Assembly (NCBI GenBank): GCA_030620095.1
Contig: JAUTXW010004703.1
Coordinates: forward strand, 772,501-836,500
DNA length: 64,000 nucleotides
Direction of reading: 5' to 3'
Origin: Kuschelorhynchus macadamiae
Lineage: Eukaryota > Arthropoda > Insecta > Coleoptera > Curculionidae
Shown here: piece by piece, positions 47,700 to 63,890 of the stretch
How the letters are laid out: each line of letters starts with the position of its first letter
How positions within the stretch are numbered: position 1 is the first letter of the stretch
Position numbers and translations under genes: made by a program
Notes under the pieces: generated by a model
What the model was told of the DNA's origin: nothing
Database searches by the model: none
What the model saw: only the letters and a program-made list of their open reading frames with translations

Positions 47700-48460
47700 A
47701 AAACAAGAACTAATTTGGCAAAATTTGTTTTTCTAGGGAAGTATTGTACTCGTGAAAAAATCACCCACCGATTCAGATCTTTACGTTTTAATGTCCCTAG
47801 ATGTCGAAAAACATGTTTTCTCAATTCCGTCGGTCTGTCTGTCGATCTGTCTGTTCGAGGCATAGCTAAAAAACTACTTAACCGAATGATTTTAAATGTT
47901 GGTCAAAAATTAAAGGACAGAAGGCAATGACCTTGTAATATTTTGGTAAAAATCCAATATGGCGAAATAAAATGTCGGTCTAGAGAAATGTTAAAAAAAA
48001 TAGTACTAAGAGACTACTTGTCCAATTTACCTCAAATTTTATGCAAAACTAAAGTATTATGTTGGGAACAACTAGTAAAATTTTGGTATGAATCCAAGAT
48101 GACAAAACAAAATGGCGGCTTAATAAAATATTTAAAAATTGAGCACGAAAAAAGCTACTTAATGGATTGATTCCAAATTTTGTGCCATAACTAATTCTGG
48201 TGTAGAGACAAACTGGTAAATCTGTGGTAGGTACGAATACAAGATGGCGAAATAAAATGAGGGCCAACTAAAATATTTTTAATCGTGAGAAAGTCATCAG
48301 GTTTTACATATCAACGTTTTAACGTCTCTAGATGCCAAAGAGTATATATTTTATCAATTCCGTCGATCTGTCTGTCTGTTTGTCGGTCTCACATTTCGCA
48401 GTAGGTACAGCCTAAAAACTATTTACCCGATTGACCCAATTTTGACAAAACATTAAGCAG
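47700..48460 (+). repeat. Dispersed 'AAGATGGCGAAACAAAATGG' repeat, copy 3
   Basis: The CTAGATGTCGAAAAACATG and ATTCCGTCGGTCTGTCTGT motif occurs at about 47798-47845, and a second copy at 48329-48380. Units with AATGGCGGCTTAATAAAAT are spaced about 143 bases (48096 and 48241). The most regular copy in the window. Confidence 0.7.
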
Positions 48461-48464
48461 CGTG

Positions 48465-49170
48465 TGAAGTACTTATAATCTAATATAATATAATACCAAA
48501 TATTACAATTCAAAAAATAAAATTTATTAAAAAAACCAAAAACGTACAAAATAACATTGTCGACCTTAAAAATTCTACTTATGAAGTCGTCTACTATTTG
48601 AGTACCGGGTACTAAAGAATACCATGTATTTTCACATTAGTTTCATAATTCATACCTATTAATGTCATAACATGGTCTAATACCTCAAGAAATACCTATT
48701 TATTAATGTTCATCAGTCTGATGCTGACTTCATAAGTCAAATTTGTAATGTCGTAAATGTTATTTCGCACATTTCACTACTTTTTTTTACAAGAGTTTGA
48801 TTTTTTCTTTTTAAATTTTATTATTTCTAGATATTTTAATTTAATTATTTTTGTAATTTTTATTTTTGTTTTTAAACTTATTTTTTATTACATTTCTTTC
48901 ATTTCCTTCTTTTGATATATTTATTTTCTTATTGTCAATTTTTATAAATAAATAGATTCTTACACATATTCTAAATTGTGTCAACGGCACTTTAAAATGC
49001 TCTAATTTTACAATGTTCTTAAATTAATTAAGCTTTATCTAAATGTATTGGATTATATTTAATATAAAATATACAGTTAGGGACAAAAATATTGCCTATA
49101 CAGGCTTGTTCAAAAGAAACACATTTTCATATCTTCTGTATGAGTCATTTTTCACAAAACCGCTGGAATA
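48465..49170. other. No gene recognised
   Basis: Strongly AT-rich, with no coding or repeat structure I can support. Confidence 0.4.
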
Positions 49171-49172
49171 CG

Positions 49173-50175
49173 TGAAGTGGTTTAAATGGTTATTTATCTT
49201 TTTGTAATATTTTCAGTCTTCTCCTTGCAACCCCTAAATTTGTAGGCACCCAACCTTTTTTTTTTAAATCACAGCCTAGGTCATGTGGGAGTTCTATGAG
49301 AAGGGCTTCTAAAACTGAATCCATTACTTTTCAAAATATTATCTGCCCAGATGAGGCTACATTTTATTAAATTGATGATGATAATGATGAATCAGTAGAA
49401 ATAATTAACGATTTTGGTCTGATCAAAATCCACAGTGGATAAAAGTGAATGTGTGGGCTGGCATAATAAATAATCGAATTTTAGGACCATATTTCTTTGA
49501 AGAAAATCTTACTCCTGAGCGTTACTTAGATAACCTCTTATTCGATTTAGTACCTGCATTAGCAGTAACGTTTCCAAACGAGGGTGATCCAAATATTCCC
49601 CTAAAAGAATATGGTTTCAACAAGATGGAGCACCACCGCATTTTGTAATAAATATTAGAAGGTCCTTGGACGAAATTTTTCCAAATTGGAGGATAGGTCG
49701 ACGGGGTCCCATTGAATGGCAACCAAGATCTCCGGACCTTAAATCATTGGATTTCTTTCTATGGCGGTATTTGAAAAAGTGTGTTTGAAAATAGACCAAA
49801 CAATGCTGAGTATCTACCAGATAGAATAAGAATGGAGGTTACTAATTTACTAGCCAAAAGTATTCGAAGTGCGGTTAATAGTTTTTACCACAGACTGGAT
49901 ATGTTAAGTAGAAGGTGGAAATCATTTTCACCATTTGTTACATTAGCTGAATCAGGTGAGGGCTAAGGATCCCCCTCGAATATTAATTTTAATTAAAAAC
50001 CTGTCGTTTTACTCTCACAAAATGAGCAGTCTCCTAATTTGTTGCTAGTATTGAATTTAGTTTTATAGAGCCTCCTCATGCCATTTAAAAAAAATTGGTT
50101 GCCTACAAATTAAGGGGTTGCAGGAAGTAGGTTAAAAATATTACAAAAAGACCAACAACCATTTAAACAACCCTG
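49173..50175 (+). mobile_element. Internally deleted DD41D mariner
   Basis: About 100-base TIRs: left from 49173 (TTTAAATGGTTATT and onward) and right ending CCCTG at 50175 followed by TA, whose complement starts CAGGGTTGTTTAAATGGTT. The transposase N-terminal half is missing. Confidence 0.82.
49340..49965 (+). pseudogene. Mariner transposase (DD41D), C-terminal two-thirds
   Basis: Pieces in order: IICPDEATFY (first Asp region), a gap with stops, then from 49445 VNVWAGIINNRILGPYFFEE and NLTPERYLDNLL. The second Asp lies in a shifted frame, FQQDGAPPHFVINIRRSLDE, then PNWRIGRRGPIEWQPRSPDL and KSLDFFLWRYLKK, giving 41 residues between the second and third Asp. The frame ends just after and reopens as RPNNAEYLPDRIRMEVTNLL to 49964. 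Two or more indels; dead. Confidence 0.82.
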
Positions 50176-50179
50176 TAAA

Positions 50180-51395
50180 AGGGTTCCACAAGGTTCCGTC
50201 TGAAGCTTCATTCTTTCTTAAATTTTCCCTTTCTAGGCACTTTTTTTATGTACTTTTTTATAGAAAATATTCACTTTTGTATAGAAACATATTTGCATTA
50301 AAATTGATGGAAGCTTTATTTATTATGCAATTTAGAAAGAAAGCTTCAGGGTTATGGCCTAAAAAAAAATTATGAAATCAAAATAGTATCAGTTTCCAAC
50401 GTTTCGCCTTCAAGTGCATGAGGCAACTTCAAGGATCTATACTTCACGAGACAGGAACACTGAAGAACATTTTTATAGGGTTAATTAAAGCAGTATTATT
50501 ACTGCTCATGCCTCTTATAACTTAGCGAGCTGTTTTCTGTACTATAAGCACTTTGGTACATGATAGACAGCTCTGAAAGCACCGTTCATATCCTGGATAT
50601 ACAGGGTGGATATCTTAAATAGTAAGGATGAATATCCGTTATTTCGTTTTTAGAGGCGTTAAATTACTATTACAACAATGACCTCTTTTGGATTTTTGTA
50701 TTTTAGTTTTTTAGAATTTACTATTTAACTTTAAAAATTACAATATTTCTTACCCAATGCTTCAGTTCAGTAAATGAAGAATCATTACTACCTTCCATAA
50801 AATAAAACGGTGAGTATTTAAAACATTTTCTAATATTTATATGCTTTTAATAAGTTGTAAAACAGATTGTCGCACTACTTCTGAAAAGTTTGGTAATTCC
50901 AATCTCAGATGTCTTGGCAAAAAAAAAGATCAAACGAGTCAAATCAGCTGATCATAGTGGCCATTCAATCCGGCCTCTATTCATAATTGAGGAGCAGACT
51001 TTCTAATCAGGTTATATCCATTTTGGACAATTTCAGGAAAGGCCAAAATTCGCTGCTTCTATACTATGTACGATACTGAAATAAAAAAAAACTCAAAAAA
51101 TATAGAAAAATATATTGTTTTAAAGTATTAAGTATTGTACTACAATTGAAAACAGTTTAAGTTTTAAACAAAAATAACATTGGACAAACAGGGTTTTGTT
51201 TGTCTTAAATGGACAAAATATTTTTTGTTTTTCTTGAAACGTAATTAAAGGACACAAAAATTAACTAAAAACGGTAAAACGCATATTCATATGGTGGCTA
51301 GGTTATCATCCTCAAAACAGCAGCAAAACTCGTCATCCTGGCATTCATCACACTTAGGGTGGTCTTCAGACCCAACAGCATTTTTTTTTAAATTG
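50180..51395. other. No gene recognised; a decayed hammerhead-like patch at 50398-50440
   Basis: On the minus strand CTTGAAGTTGCCT pairs through AGGC with a following GAAACGTT (50403-50435). It has the layout of the PLE hammerheads, but with CUUGAAGU in place of CUGANGA. The rest is AT-rich. Confidence 0.4.
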
Positions 51396-51399
51396 GTCT

Positions 51400-52760
51400 C
51401 TTAAAATTGGTTCCAACCATTTAAGTTCTGGATCTGCAGCCCAGTCTTTTCCTGCCAAATTGACCAAAAATTTTGATAGGCTATACAGTTGTTTTCCTTA
51501 ATCTGATGATCCATGGGTAAAACAGGTAAACGTATGCTGCCAAGTCTCTTTTTAGGTTTTAGTAAATTATAAAACTGTTTTGTTGCATCATCATTCCTAT
51601 ACAGCACCTCGGTTTTAATAAAAATTTTATCTTCTCCTTTAGTTTGTGGCTTTCGTAATATCTTTATTCTTTTGGCTTCACTAATACCCGGAATTTTTTT
51701 TAGTGAATCTACAGCCCACTTTACGTCATGCAATACCCAATCAAATCTTAGTCTGCGAACTTCGCCTTTTTCTCTGTAGATTTCATAGTATTTTTCTGGT
51801 GTTTTTATAAAAGCATAAGAACGTAGTTTCAGCTTAATCTGACCAAAGACCCGGTCGGCTGGCATATACGAATGTGTCCGTACAGGAAACGTCAACGTGA
51901 TTGTACAGTTTTTGGAGCGTCGTTAAAAAGCCATAAAATCATAACTTGAACCATGTGGGAATTTTTATTTTGGCCCTCGCATCCATCTGAAAAGAGCCTC
52001 CCATGTTTGGTATCTGGATCAAAGCCAACCTTGCTTAGGAAATCGGTCACCGCAGAGCTCACTTCTGTCACACCTCTCCCAGCTTCATGTTCAATCAAAG
52101 TACAAAACACTGGAGCTTTACACGATATATCTGTTACACAAAATGCATAGAAAGAGAGCTGCTAAGCATAGAATGCTTCTTGAATTGGAGCTTTCGGTAA
52201 AACTTGTACTTGTTATAAATCGAAACAATAGGTGACACAATCAACGGGTTCTTCATTCATTAGTCTGAAAAATTGTTTTGCGAGAATCTTATGAATGGTC
52301 AAATCGGTTTTTAATTTTGTTTTCTGAGGATCATTTTTTTGATTTTGAATTTGCGTTTGCATTCTTTGCAAATCCTAAAACAAAAATATTACCGTAAATA
52401 TTAAATATTTTAAAATATTAGAGCATTTTGCAACATTACCTATATTAAACTTGTTGTTGAAAACTCGTGTAAAATATTAATAGTTGGTTTTTAGCAAATC
52501 ATCGGAAGTTTGTTCGTTGTGTAAAGTTTCCAGAGCTTCTTTATATTATACTCAGATGGTAAATAATTCCTCTTAGATTTTGCTTAGCCATAATGGCTTT
52601 CTTGGCTTTTTAAAGAAGAAATAAATTTCTTAACATTTTCCAGTTTCTTCTTAGATCGCATATGTCCATCACGCCGGTCTTTTATTCCTCTTCCCTCAAT
52701 TTTTTTCTTAGCTATAGTGTGAAGTCTGTTTTCTCTACAGTTAAATGTTGATAAAAATAT
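51400..52760 (-). pseudogene. Uncharacterised arthropod repeat protein (SDGCEGQNKN family), decayed
   Basis: From 52760 downward: ENRLHTIAKKKIEGRGIKDR, SLKSQESHYGQAKSKRNYLP, then in other frames FRLMNEEPVDCVTYCFDL and QVQVLPKAPIQEAFYA. From 52110 CTLIEHEAGRGVTEVSSAVT and GRLFSDGCEGQNKNSHMVQV follow, then from 51895 MTFPVRTHSYMPADRVFGQI, KTPEKYYEIYREKGEVRRL, and a basic C-terminal part. I know this motif order from numerous unannotated arthropod proteins. An isolated Asp in FSDGC, a His in THSY and an Asp in ADRVF would suit an RNase H-like nuclease, but that is speculation. At least four stops or frameshifts. Confidence 0.68.
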
Positions 52761-52764
52761 TTTT

Positions 52765-54100
52765 TGACAAACCTACATTTTTTTGCTTTTAATCCAATCA
52801 TTAAAAATAATACAATCCATACTGATAACCATTTTTAATTTCTTTATCAAAAAAATTAATTAATTAATGTAAAATAATATTAAAGAGGGCTTTTAATGCT
52901 ACAATATTGAATTGAACGTTATGTGTTTATGTAAATTCTTTTTCACTTTTTAGTTCAATAGTTTATAAATAAAATCGTAATACTGTACGGTCAGCAGGTT
53001 TATGTGTGTATAATAAATCTCAATCAGTTTCGATAACGGGAACTGCTCTGTACTTTTCCTATACCCCCTGTATAATACGTTTAAGATTGGAAGTAACTGC
53101 TTTAAATTTGACGCAAACATACTGCTCATAAGCGAAATTAAATAAAAGCTTTCAAAAATACTTACATAATAATCTACATGAAAATCATGTACTTTCCCAT
53201 TTTTTCTTTGTCTTTGCCTTTTTGTTGTTTTCACTTCTATCATTTGAGCAAGTTTGTTATCTTAGGCAGGTTTGTTTTTTTCTGCGTAGAAGTTCTCTTT
53301 TATACATTTTATTCCAGATATCGAAAGATCGCTGCACTGAAATTTTTTTGATTTATGTTTGCACCGAAAATCAACACTGAGGCAATGTGGGTCGGGATCT
53401 GAATACCTATATAGAAACACTACTAGTAAAATATTCAACGAAAACTAACATAACCCACTTTATCTCCGTTTTTCGCTCCTTACTTGTAACATTTATTTTT
53501 CTCTTTCTTGCTCCTCTATCTACTCCTCTATCTACATCATGTTTTTTTGCAAAACAACACATCAACCGAATCGAAAAAAATCGTCGCGAACGTAACACTA
53601 TGAAGTTTAAATAACAACTGAAAGTTGAAAGACAAACAAAAAATAATTTGTCCACAATAATTCGGTTCGTTTGTCTCTAAACTGAGGACAAAATACGTTT
53701 CGTTTGTTTAGGCGTTTTTCGGTACTAAATTTAAATAGAATATAATACGCTTAGATCGTCTCGGGGCGTTTTATTAAGAAGATATGTAAATATAGTAACG
53801 AATGCCATCTATAGTTGAAAATATGGACAAAACTCGAAAGTCTGCTCCTCAATTATCCTTTCCATAAAAGTCGCATTTAAGAACTGTTTTATTGGCGTCA
53901 CGTAGTGGGGAAGTAATCATGTTGCTAGTAAATGATTTTTTTTTCGTAGAAGTGATCATCACTTTCAATATTAGCCGCTAAAGCTGGATCAATAACGTTT
54001 TCTAATCAGTCTATGCCATCTTCATATCTATGCAGATTTTAATAAAATTCCTTCGTATTAGTATTTACTACTCTATTAAAAAAGTTTAAGTTCAACTAAT
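52765..54100. other. No gene recognised
   Basis: AT-rich with chance ORFs on both strands (52950-53243, 53407-53655). Confidence 0.4.
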
Positions 54101-54103
54101 ACA

Positions 54104-54446
54104 GGTGGAAATGTGTGTCTTGAACAACTACATCTCCTCAAAATTAATTATTCACTTACATTCATGTTTAAGTGGAACAAGTTGGAAAATACTATACACC
54201 AGCAGTAACATAAAATATTTATGCCGATTGAAACTCAAAAGCCTTCAACATATTCCTATAAAGTTTGTTGTATATTAAATGGAAACTAATTCCGCAGATC
54301 CGAAAATTGGGTGTTTATGAGGGCGAACCAGGGCTGTAGTGTTTTACACGGGGATATCTCATTAACATTCCAGGTTTTGAAAGCATCCAACAAGAAGTAG
54401 TTCTGAATTTATTACTGGAAGCAAAATGTCGTTTAAATAGTTTTCT
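54104..54446 (+). repeat. Interspersed direct repeat of about 340 bases, copy 2
   Basis: Partner of 44527-44868. Same orientation; similarity ends with GGAAGCAAAATGTCGTTTAA. Confidence 0.8.
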
Positions 54447-54449
54447 GAA

Positions 54450-55355
54450 TATATATTTGATCTTTGAATATAACATATTTACTCCCAAATTGAAACAAAA
54501 ACACATAATAGACACATTTTACTTTAAAAATATGTATAATAATGCCGTATATATCATAATTTACACTTTTAAACTAAAATAATTTAGTTAATAATTGTTT
54601 CTGACGTTCGTGGACTAGTAACAATACAATAAAATATTGTATAAAATACATGTATTTTCAAAGACCCAATGGCATATATCTAAACATAAAGGGTATTTCT
54701 AACACAATGGTCCTCGCTTAATCGTATTTTCTTTATTAGCAAATATACAGTGTCGTGGTTTTTGAGCACATGGGCTACTTTTTCGTGAAACTTTGAAACT
54801 GAATAAAATTTTTGTAACCCACTTTGTTTTTGAAAAACAGAACAAAATTGAAAATATTGCATTTTGGATCCCCTTCATATATCGTTTACCATTTTATTTA
54901 TGGAGATGGAAACAACTGGCACCCTTTTATACGTAAACTCCAGTGGGGTAGTCAGTTTTTAATAAGACCTACTATTTTTGATATATTACCCAAAGTTAAG
55001 TTTTTTTTTAAATGTGACACTCCCTGTATTCCTTTGTTTGCAATAGGCATATTTTTAGCTTCTCAAAAATATGTATTTGATAATACATAATGACATTAAG
55101 GCAACATTTAATGATTTTAAAAAATTCTTCTCGTTTTTTAATAGCAGGCCATGATGACACTTTCACCTATATCAGTTTCTCCTTTACAAATTAAGCTAAA
55201 AGAAGTGTTTATCGATAACTTTATGACGTGTCACACAAAGAAAGTTACTAAGATTAAGTGAAATTTGACATGTTAGGTTGTTTTATCAGAAGCAAGGAAT
55301 TTCAAATTCATCAATGTAATTAAAACACTTTAAACTATTTTCAATTTTCACTTTA
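54450..55355. other. No gene recognised
   Basis: Includes an 88-codon ORF (54824-55090) without a recognisable family. On the minus strand the last part should be sequence downstream of a PLE hammerhead. Confidence 0.35.
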
Positions 55356-55359
55356 TTCA

Positions 55360-55412
55360 CAACTTGTGACATATGTTTCGCTAACACTGTAGCTTCGTCA
55401 GACAAACGGTAT
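55360..55412 (-). ncRNA. Hammerhead ribozyme of a PLE 3' repeat (best example in the window)
   Basis: On the minus strand: CTGACGA (55395-55401), a perfect stem II GCTA/TAGC with a six-base loop, GAAA (55376-55379), a self-complementary stem III ACATATGT and GTC (55368-55370) at the cleavage site. The bases before the core (TTTGT) pair with ACAAG after the cleavage site for five pairs, with a further G-U possible. All invariant positions of the CUGANGA...GAAA...UH core are present. The PLE upstream is cut off by a mariner arm at about 55480. Confidence 0.8.
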
Positions 55413-55481
55413 TTAAACTTAAACATAAAAACAATTGGATATCGTTTCCGGTTTCCCCGGAAATGACCGCGATTTCGTTAT

Positions 55482-61117
<5,636 letters not shown>

Positions 61118-61200
<83 letters not shown>
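61118..61200. repeat. (TA)n microsatellite, 83 bases
   Basis: Between a mariner end (61117) and the 3' end of PLE E (61202, minus strand). Confidence 0.95.
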
Positions 61201-61203
<3 letters not shown>

Positions 61204-61261
61204 AAAGTCGAAAATTCTTGGGTTTAGGGTCGAATTAAAAATCAAGTTTTAGTTTTTCATT

Positions 61262-61302
61262 TAGTTGACGTTTCGCCCTGTAATTTAGGGCATCTTCAGA
61301 AA
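61262..61302 (-). ncRNA. Hammerhead ribozyme of PLE E (core intact)
   Basis: On the minus strand CTGAAGA (61293-61299; CUGANGA with N = A), perfect stem II GCCCT/AGGGC, GAAA (61271-61274), minimal stem III ACGT, GTC cleavage triplet (61267-61269). Stem I offers only two pairs next to the core. Confidence 0.75.
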
Positions 61303-61662
61303 AATTTTTGATGCTAAAATTATAAAAATACAGACATTAACATTTAAGAGACACACTGTATATAAAACAATATTAGCACGTTAAAACATATTTATATTCA
61401 ACATTATAAAAGTACATACCTTGAAATAAGCAGATGATATTTATTGACAGATTTGTTTATGCTGCCAGAACTTGTATTAGAGCAGTAATGAAATATTTAT
61501 CACTTGTATTTTTTTTGTTCTCTCGTAAAAGAAACGGAACGCTTTTTTGTTGTTTTATGTTGAATACCGTTTAAATGTGGAGAGTTAATATAAAATTGAA
61601 ACTAAGGTGTCACATTAATAAATTTATATACATATGGATTAAATTATTGTCGGTTCTGTCAT

Positions 61663-62362
61663 TCATGGAGTTTTTTTCTCTAGTAATTTCATCATTTCTT
61701 TGATGGCTAATTTATTGTAATTAGAGTCTTTAGCTAGTATTTTGGTGTTTTCATAGTTGATGTTGTGTTTTTCGGTTTCTATGTGTATGTTTAATGCTGT
61801 TGTGGCATTCTTTGTGTATTTATGTCCTTTTATTCTATTTTCCAGAAGCTGACTTGTCATTCCGATGTATTTTTTTGGACAATTGGTACATGGTATTGAA
61901 TACACTATGTTAGATTGTTTTTTTAAGGGAACTTTGCTTTTTAGTTTTGTAAAAATTTTGTTGATTAAGTTGTGTCATTTATCACAGGTAACAATGTTAT
62001 GTTTTTTAAGAATGTATTTGATTTTTTGTGAAAGTCCCTCTGTATAGGGGGGGGGCAACATATTATGTATCTTCTTCTGGAGTGCGGTTATTCTTATAAC
62101 GAGACGTGTTGTATAATTTGTGTGTGCGTTGTTTAATTAATCTATTAATGTGTTGCTCTGGGAAATGATTTTTTAGTAATACTTTTTTTACTTTTTTTAG
62201 AGTCTCTTTTCTGTATTTTGGTGATGTTAACTGTAAGGCTCGATCAGCTAAACCGGTTATTACACTTAATTTTTGATTTTTTGAATGATTTGAATTATAA
62301 TTCAGATTTTGTGTACCATTTTGTTTGAATTTTATTGTTGTTCTAACAACAGCTTTCACCAC
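61663..62362 (-). pseudogene. PLE polymerase C-terminus and GIY-YIG endonuclease
   Basis: The 62362-62063 frame reads KLSVITGLADRALQLTSPKY, KKVLLKNHFPEQHINRLI, equivalent to the same region of element D. After frame changes, YTEGLSQKIKYILKKHNIVT follows. The endonuclease reads VYSIPCTNCPKKYIGMTSQL, LENRIKGHKYTKNATTALNI, then a YENTKILAKDSNYNKLAIKE segment whose final Glu is the expected metal ligand. It ends at 61663. The CxxC and YIG motifs and the catalytic Arg are all present, so the nuclease domain itself seems whole while the upstream part is broken. Confidence 0.85.
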
Positions 62363-62439
62363 AAACTACAATTCATGTATGAGGTAGAGCAACATAATCA
62401 AATAAACTTATGACTCTCATAAAGAACAACAACAAAATT

Positions 62440-62780
62440 CAATTCGGCGTATGTTGAATCTGTTTTATTTTTATTAAAACCTCTTTTATGCTCTGCTAAT
62501 CACTGTTTAAAACCTCTCCTAGTTTGGCCTGTGTACACTTTTGGGCATGATCCTCACTTTAAGTGCTATTTTTTACAAATTTGCTTAGATTGTTATTTTT
62601 TTTAAATGCTATTTTAATGTCCTTTGTTCACCTTCTCTGTAGGTTTACCGATATAAGTAAATATCTTATAGTTATGTTTTTCTTTGGGTGGGATAGGGTA
62701 AATTTCTGAAAGTGCTTTTTTAATAGTTTTTTTATTTAAAATATTGTCAATTATTTTGGCATTATAAAAAAATAACAAAG
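62440..62780 (-). pseudogene. PLE GIY-YIG fragment of another family
   Basis: The minus strand reads KIAFKKNNNLSKFVKNSTLK, then GSCPKVYTGQTRRGFKQ, a stop, LAEHKRGFNKNKTDSTYAEL: a GIY-YIG nuclease start with the YxGQT motif and Arg helix. It is distinct from E and D in sequence. Short and broken. Confidence 0.72.
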
Positions 62781-62784
62781 AAAA

Positions 62785-62905
62785 AACGAACTAAACTGTG
62801 GATCATGCCCTAAAGTGTGTATAGGCAGACTGGGAGAGGTTTTAAACAGAGGGTATAAAAAAGTTTTATTAAAAGCAAAACATATCCAACGTACGCCTAA
62901 CATTT
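62785..62905 (+). pseudogene. Second copy of the same PLE endonuclease fragment, inverted
   Basis: The plus strand reads GSCPKVCIGRLGEVLNRGYK, VLLKAKHIQRTPN, matching the start of the minus-strand fragment at 62440-62600 with frameshifts. The two form an inverted pair. Confidence 0.65.
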
Positions 62906-62993
62906 GCTAGATAATAACCTTGCTTTCGATGAAAATTTTCAAATGTTATATACAATATATAGAAGTAAAAAATTGTCACTTTTAGAGTCAAGT

Positions 62994-63085
62994 CAAATCA
63001 ACATATGTCACAAGTTGTAAATAAAAGCGAAAATCTAAAGCAAATTAAAGTGTTTTATTTACATTGTTGATAATGGATTTTCATC
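62994..63085 (+). repeat. Solo PLE 3' repeat tail, starting inside the hammerhead stem III
   Basis: ACATATGTCACAAGTTGTAA and following bases match the minus-strand sequence beginning in stem III of the hammerhead at 55360-55412 and continuing downstream (AAAGTGTTTTA, TTACATTG). No core or stem II lies upstream, so the ribozyme is missing its 5' half. Confidence 0.7.
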
Positions 63086-63629
63086 CAGTAACGATCCCGC
63101 CAGTCAAATTTTAACTTCAGCTCTGTATCATCTAAGCAGCTGACATTGGGCGAAAAGAATATACCGTTGGAATTCAATGTTTCTTCTAAAAACTTGTACA
63201 GCAATACACAACTAACAACTTGATGTAGCTTAATGCTATTTTCAGAATTTTTTGAAAAGTAGCTGTTTTGCTGGGTACTGAGCATTCGTCCCTACATATT
63301 AGTACAAAAACGATTGAACAGGTGCTACAAAACATTATTATACATTTGTTTTAATTGTATGTCAGAAAATTGGGTAAAGTTGGTTTTCGGAGGGTTTGTA
63401 CTCACGTCATCAATTCCCTTACCTTTTTTAACAATAAAAAGCCTCAAAAATAGACCGAATTAAATCAGTGACGTCACTAACATTAGTCGTTTCTAAAAAC
63501 CAGATTAGATAAAAAAAGACAAAAATGTGCGGTTATGAAATTAAGTAATTTATAAAATTTCTCAAAAAAAAATGTTTTTTCAAAAGACAGGTCAGGTTTC
63601 ATTTTTTCTCCTATTTTTATTGTGTAAAA

Positions 63630-63890
63630 TGGCTCTACGCTGTTCAAAAGTTCTCTTTACAAAGAAGAGATACGCAGGAAAACCCCTGTTACCACTTACG
63701 GCAGTTTTAAAGGTACGTTTTTTTTTCTCTTTGACTTCTGTAAAGAGTATTTGATGCCCTGGGAGTTGGAATTATCATCCCGTCAAAAAAATCAATTCGC
63801 ATGGAATTAGAAACGGCGAGGATTATAAAGCAGTTACAACAACTGCAATTCAGAGATCTCGCGGACGATCTCTTTATAGGAAAATTTAAA
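63630..63890 (+). other. Unidentified coding-like stretches
   Basis: ATG 63630 opens MALRCSKVLFTKKRYAGKPL, LPLTAVLK, followed by a donor-like AAAG|GTACG. After a pyrimidine-rich gap, DALGVGIIIPSKKSIRMELE, TARIIKQLQQLQFRDLADDL ends at a TAA at 63888. The two segments have plausible protein character, but a splice joining them in phase is not obvious. Family unknown. Confidence 0.3.

Larger units (their letters stand above)
61202..62370 (-). mobile_element. Penelope-like element E, 5'-truncated
   Basis: On the minus strand: polymerase C-terminal part (62063-62362), GIY-YIG endonuclease (61663-61950), AT-rich untranslated DNA, a hammerhead (61262-61302), an ACCCTAAACCCAAGAAT box, then (TA)n at 61200. 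The same order as element D. Confidence 0.82.

Noticed and set aside
50398..50440. Hammerhead on the minus strand with CTTGAAGTTGCCT...AGGCGAAACGTT
   Set aside because: Stem II and GAAA fit but the CUGANGA box has at least two changes; kept only as a decayed patch.
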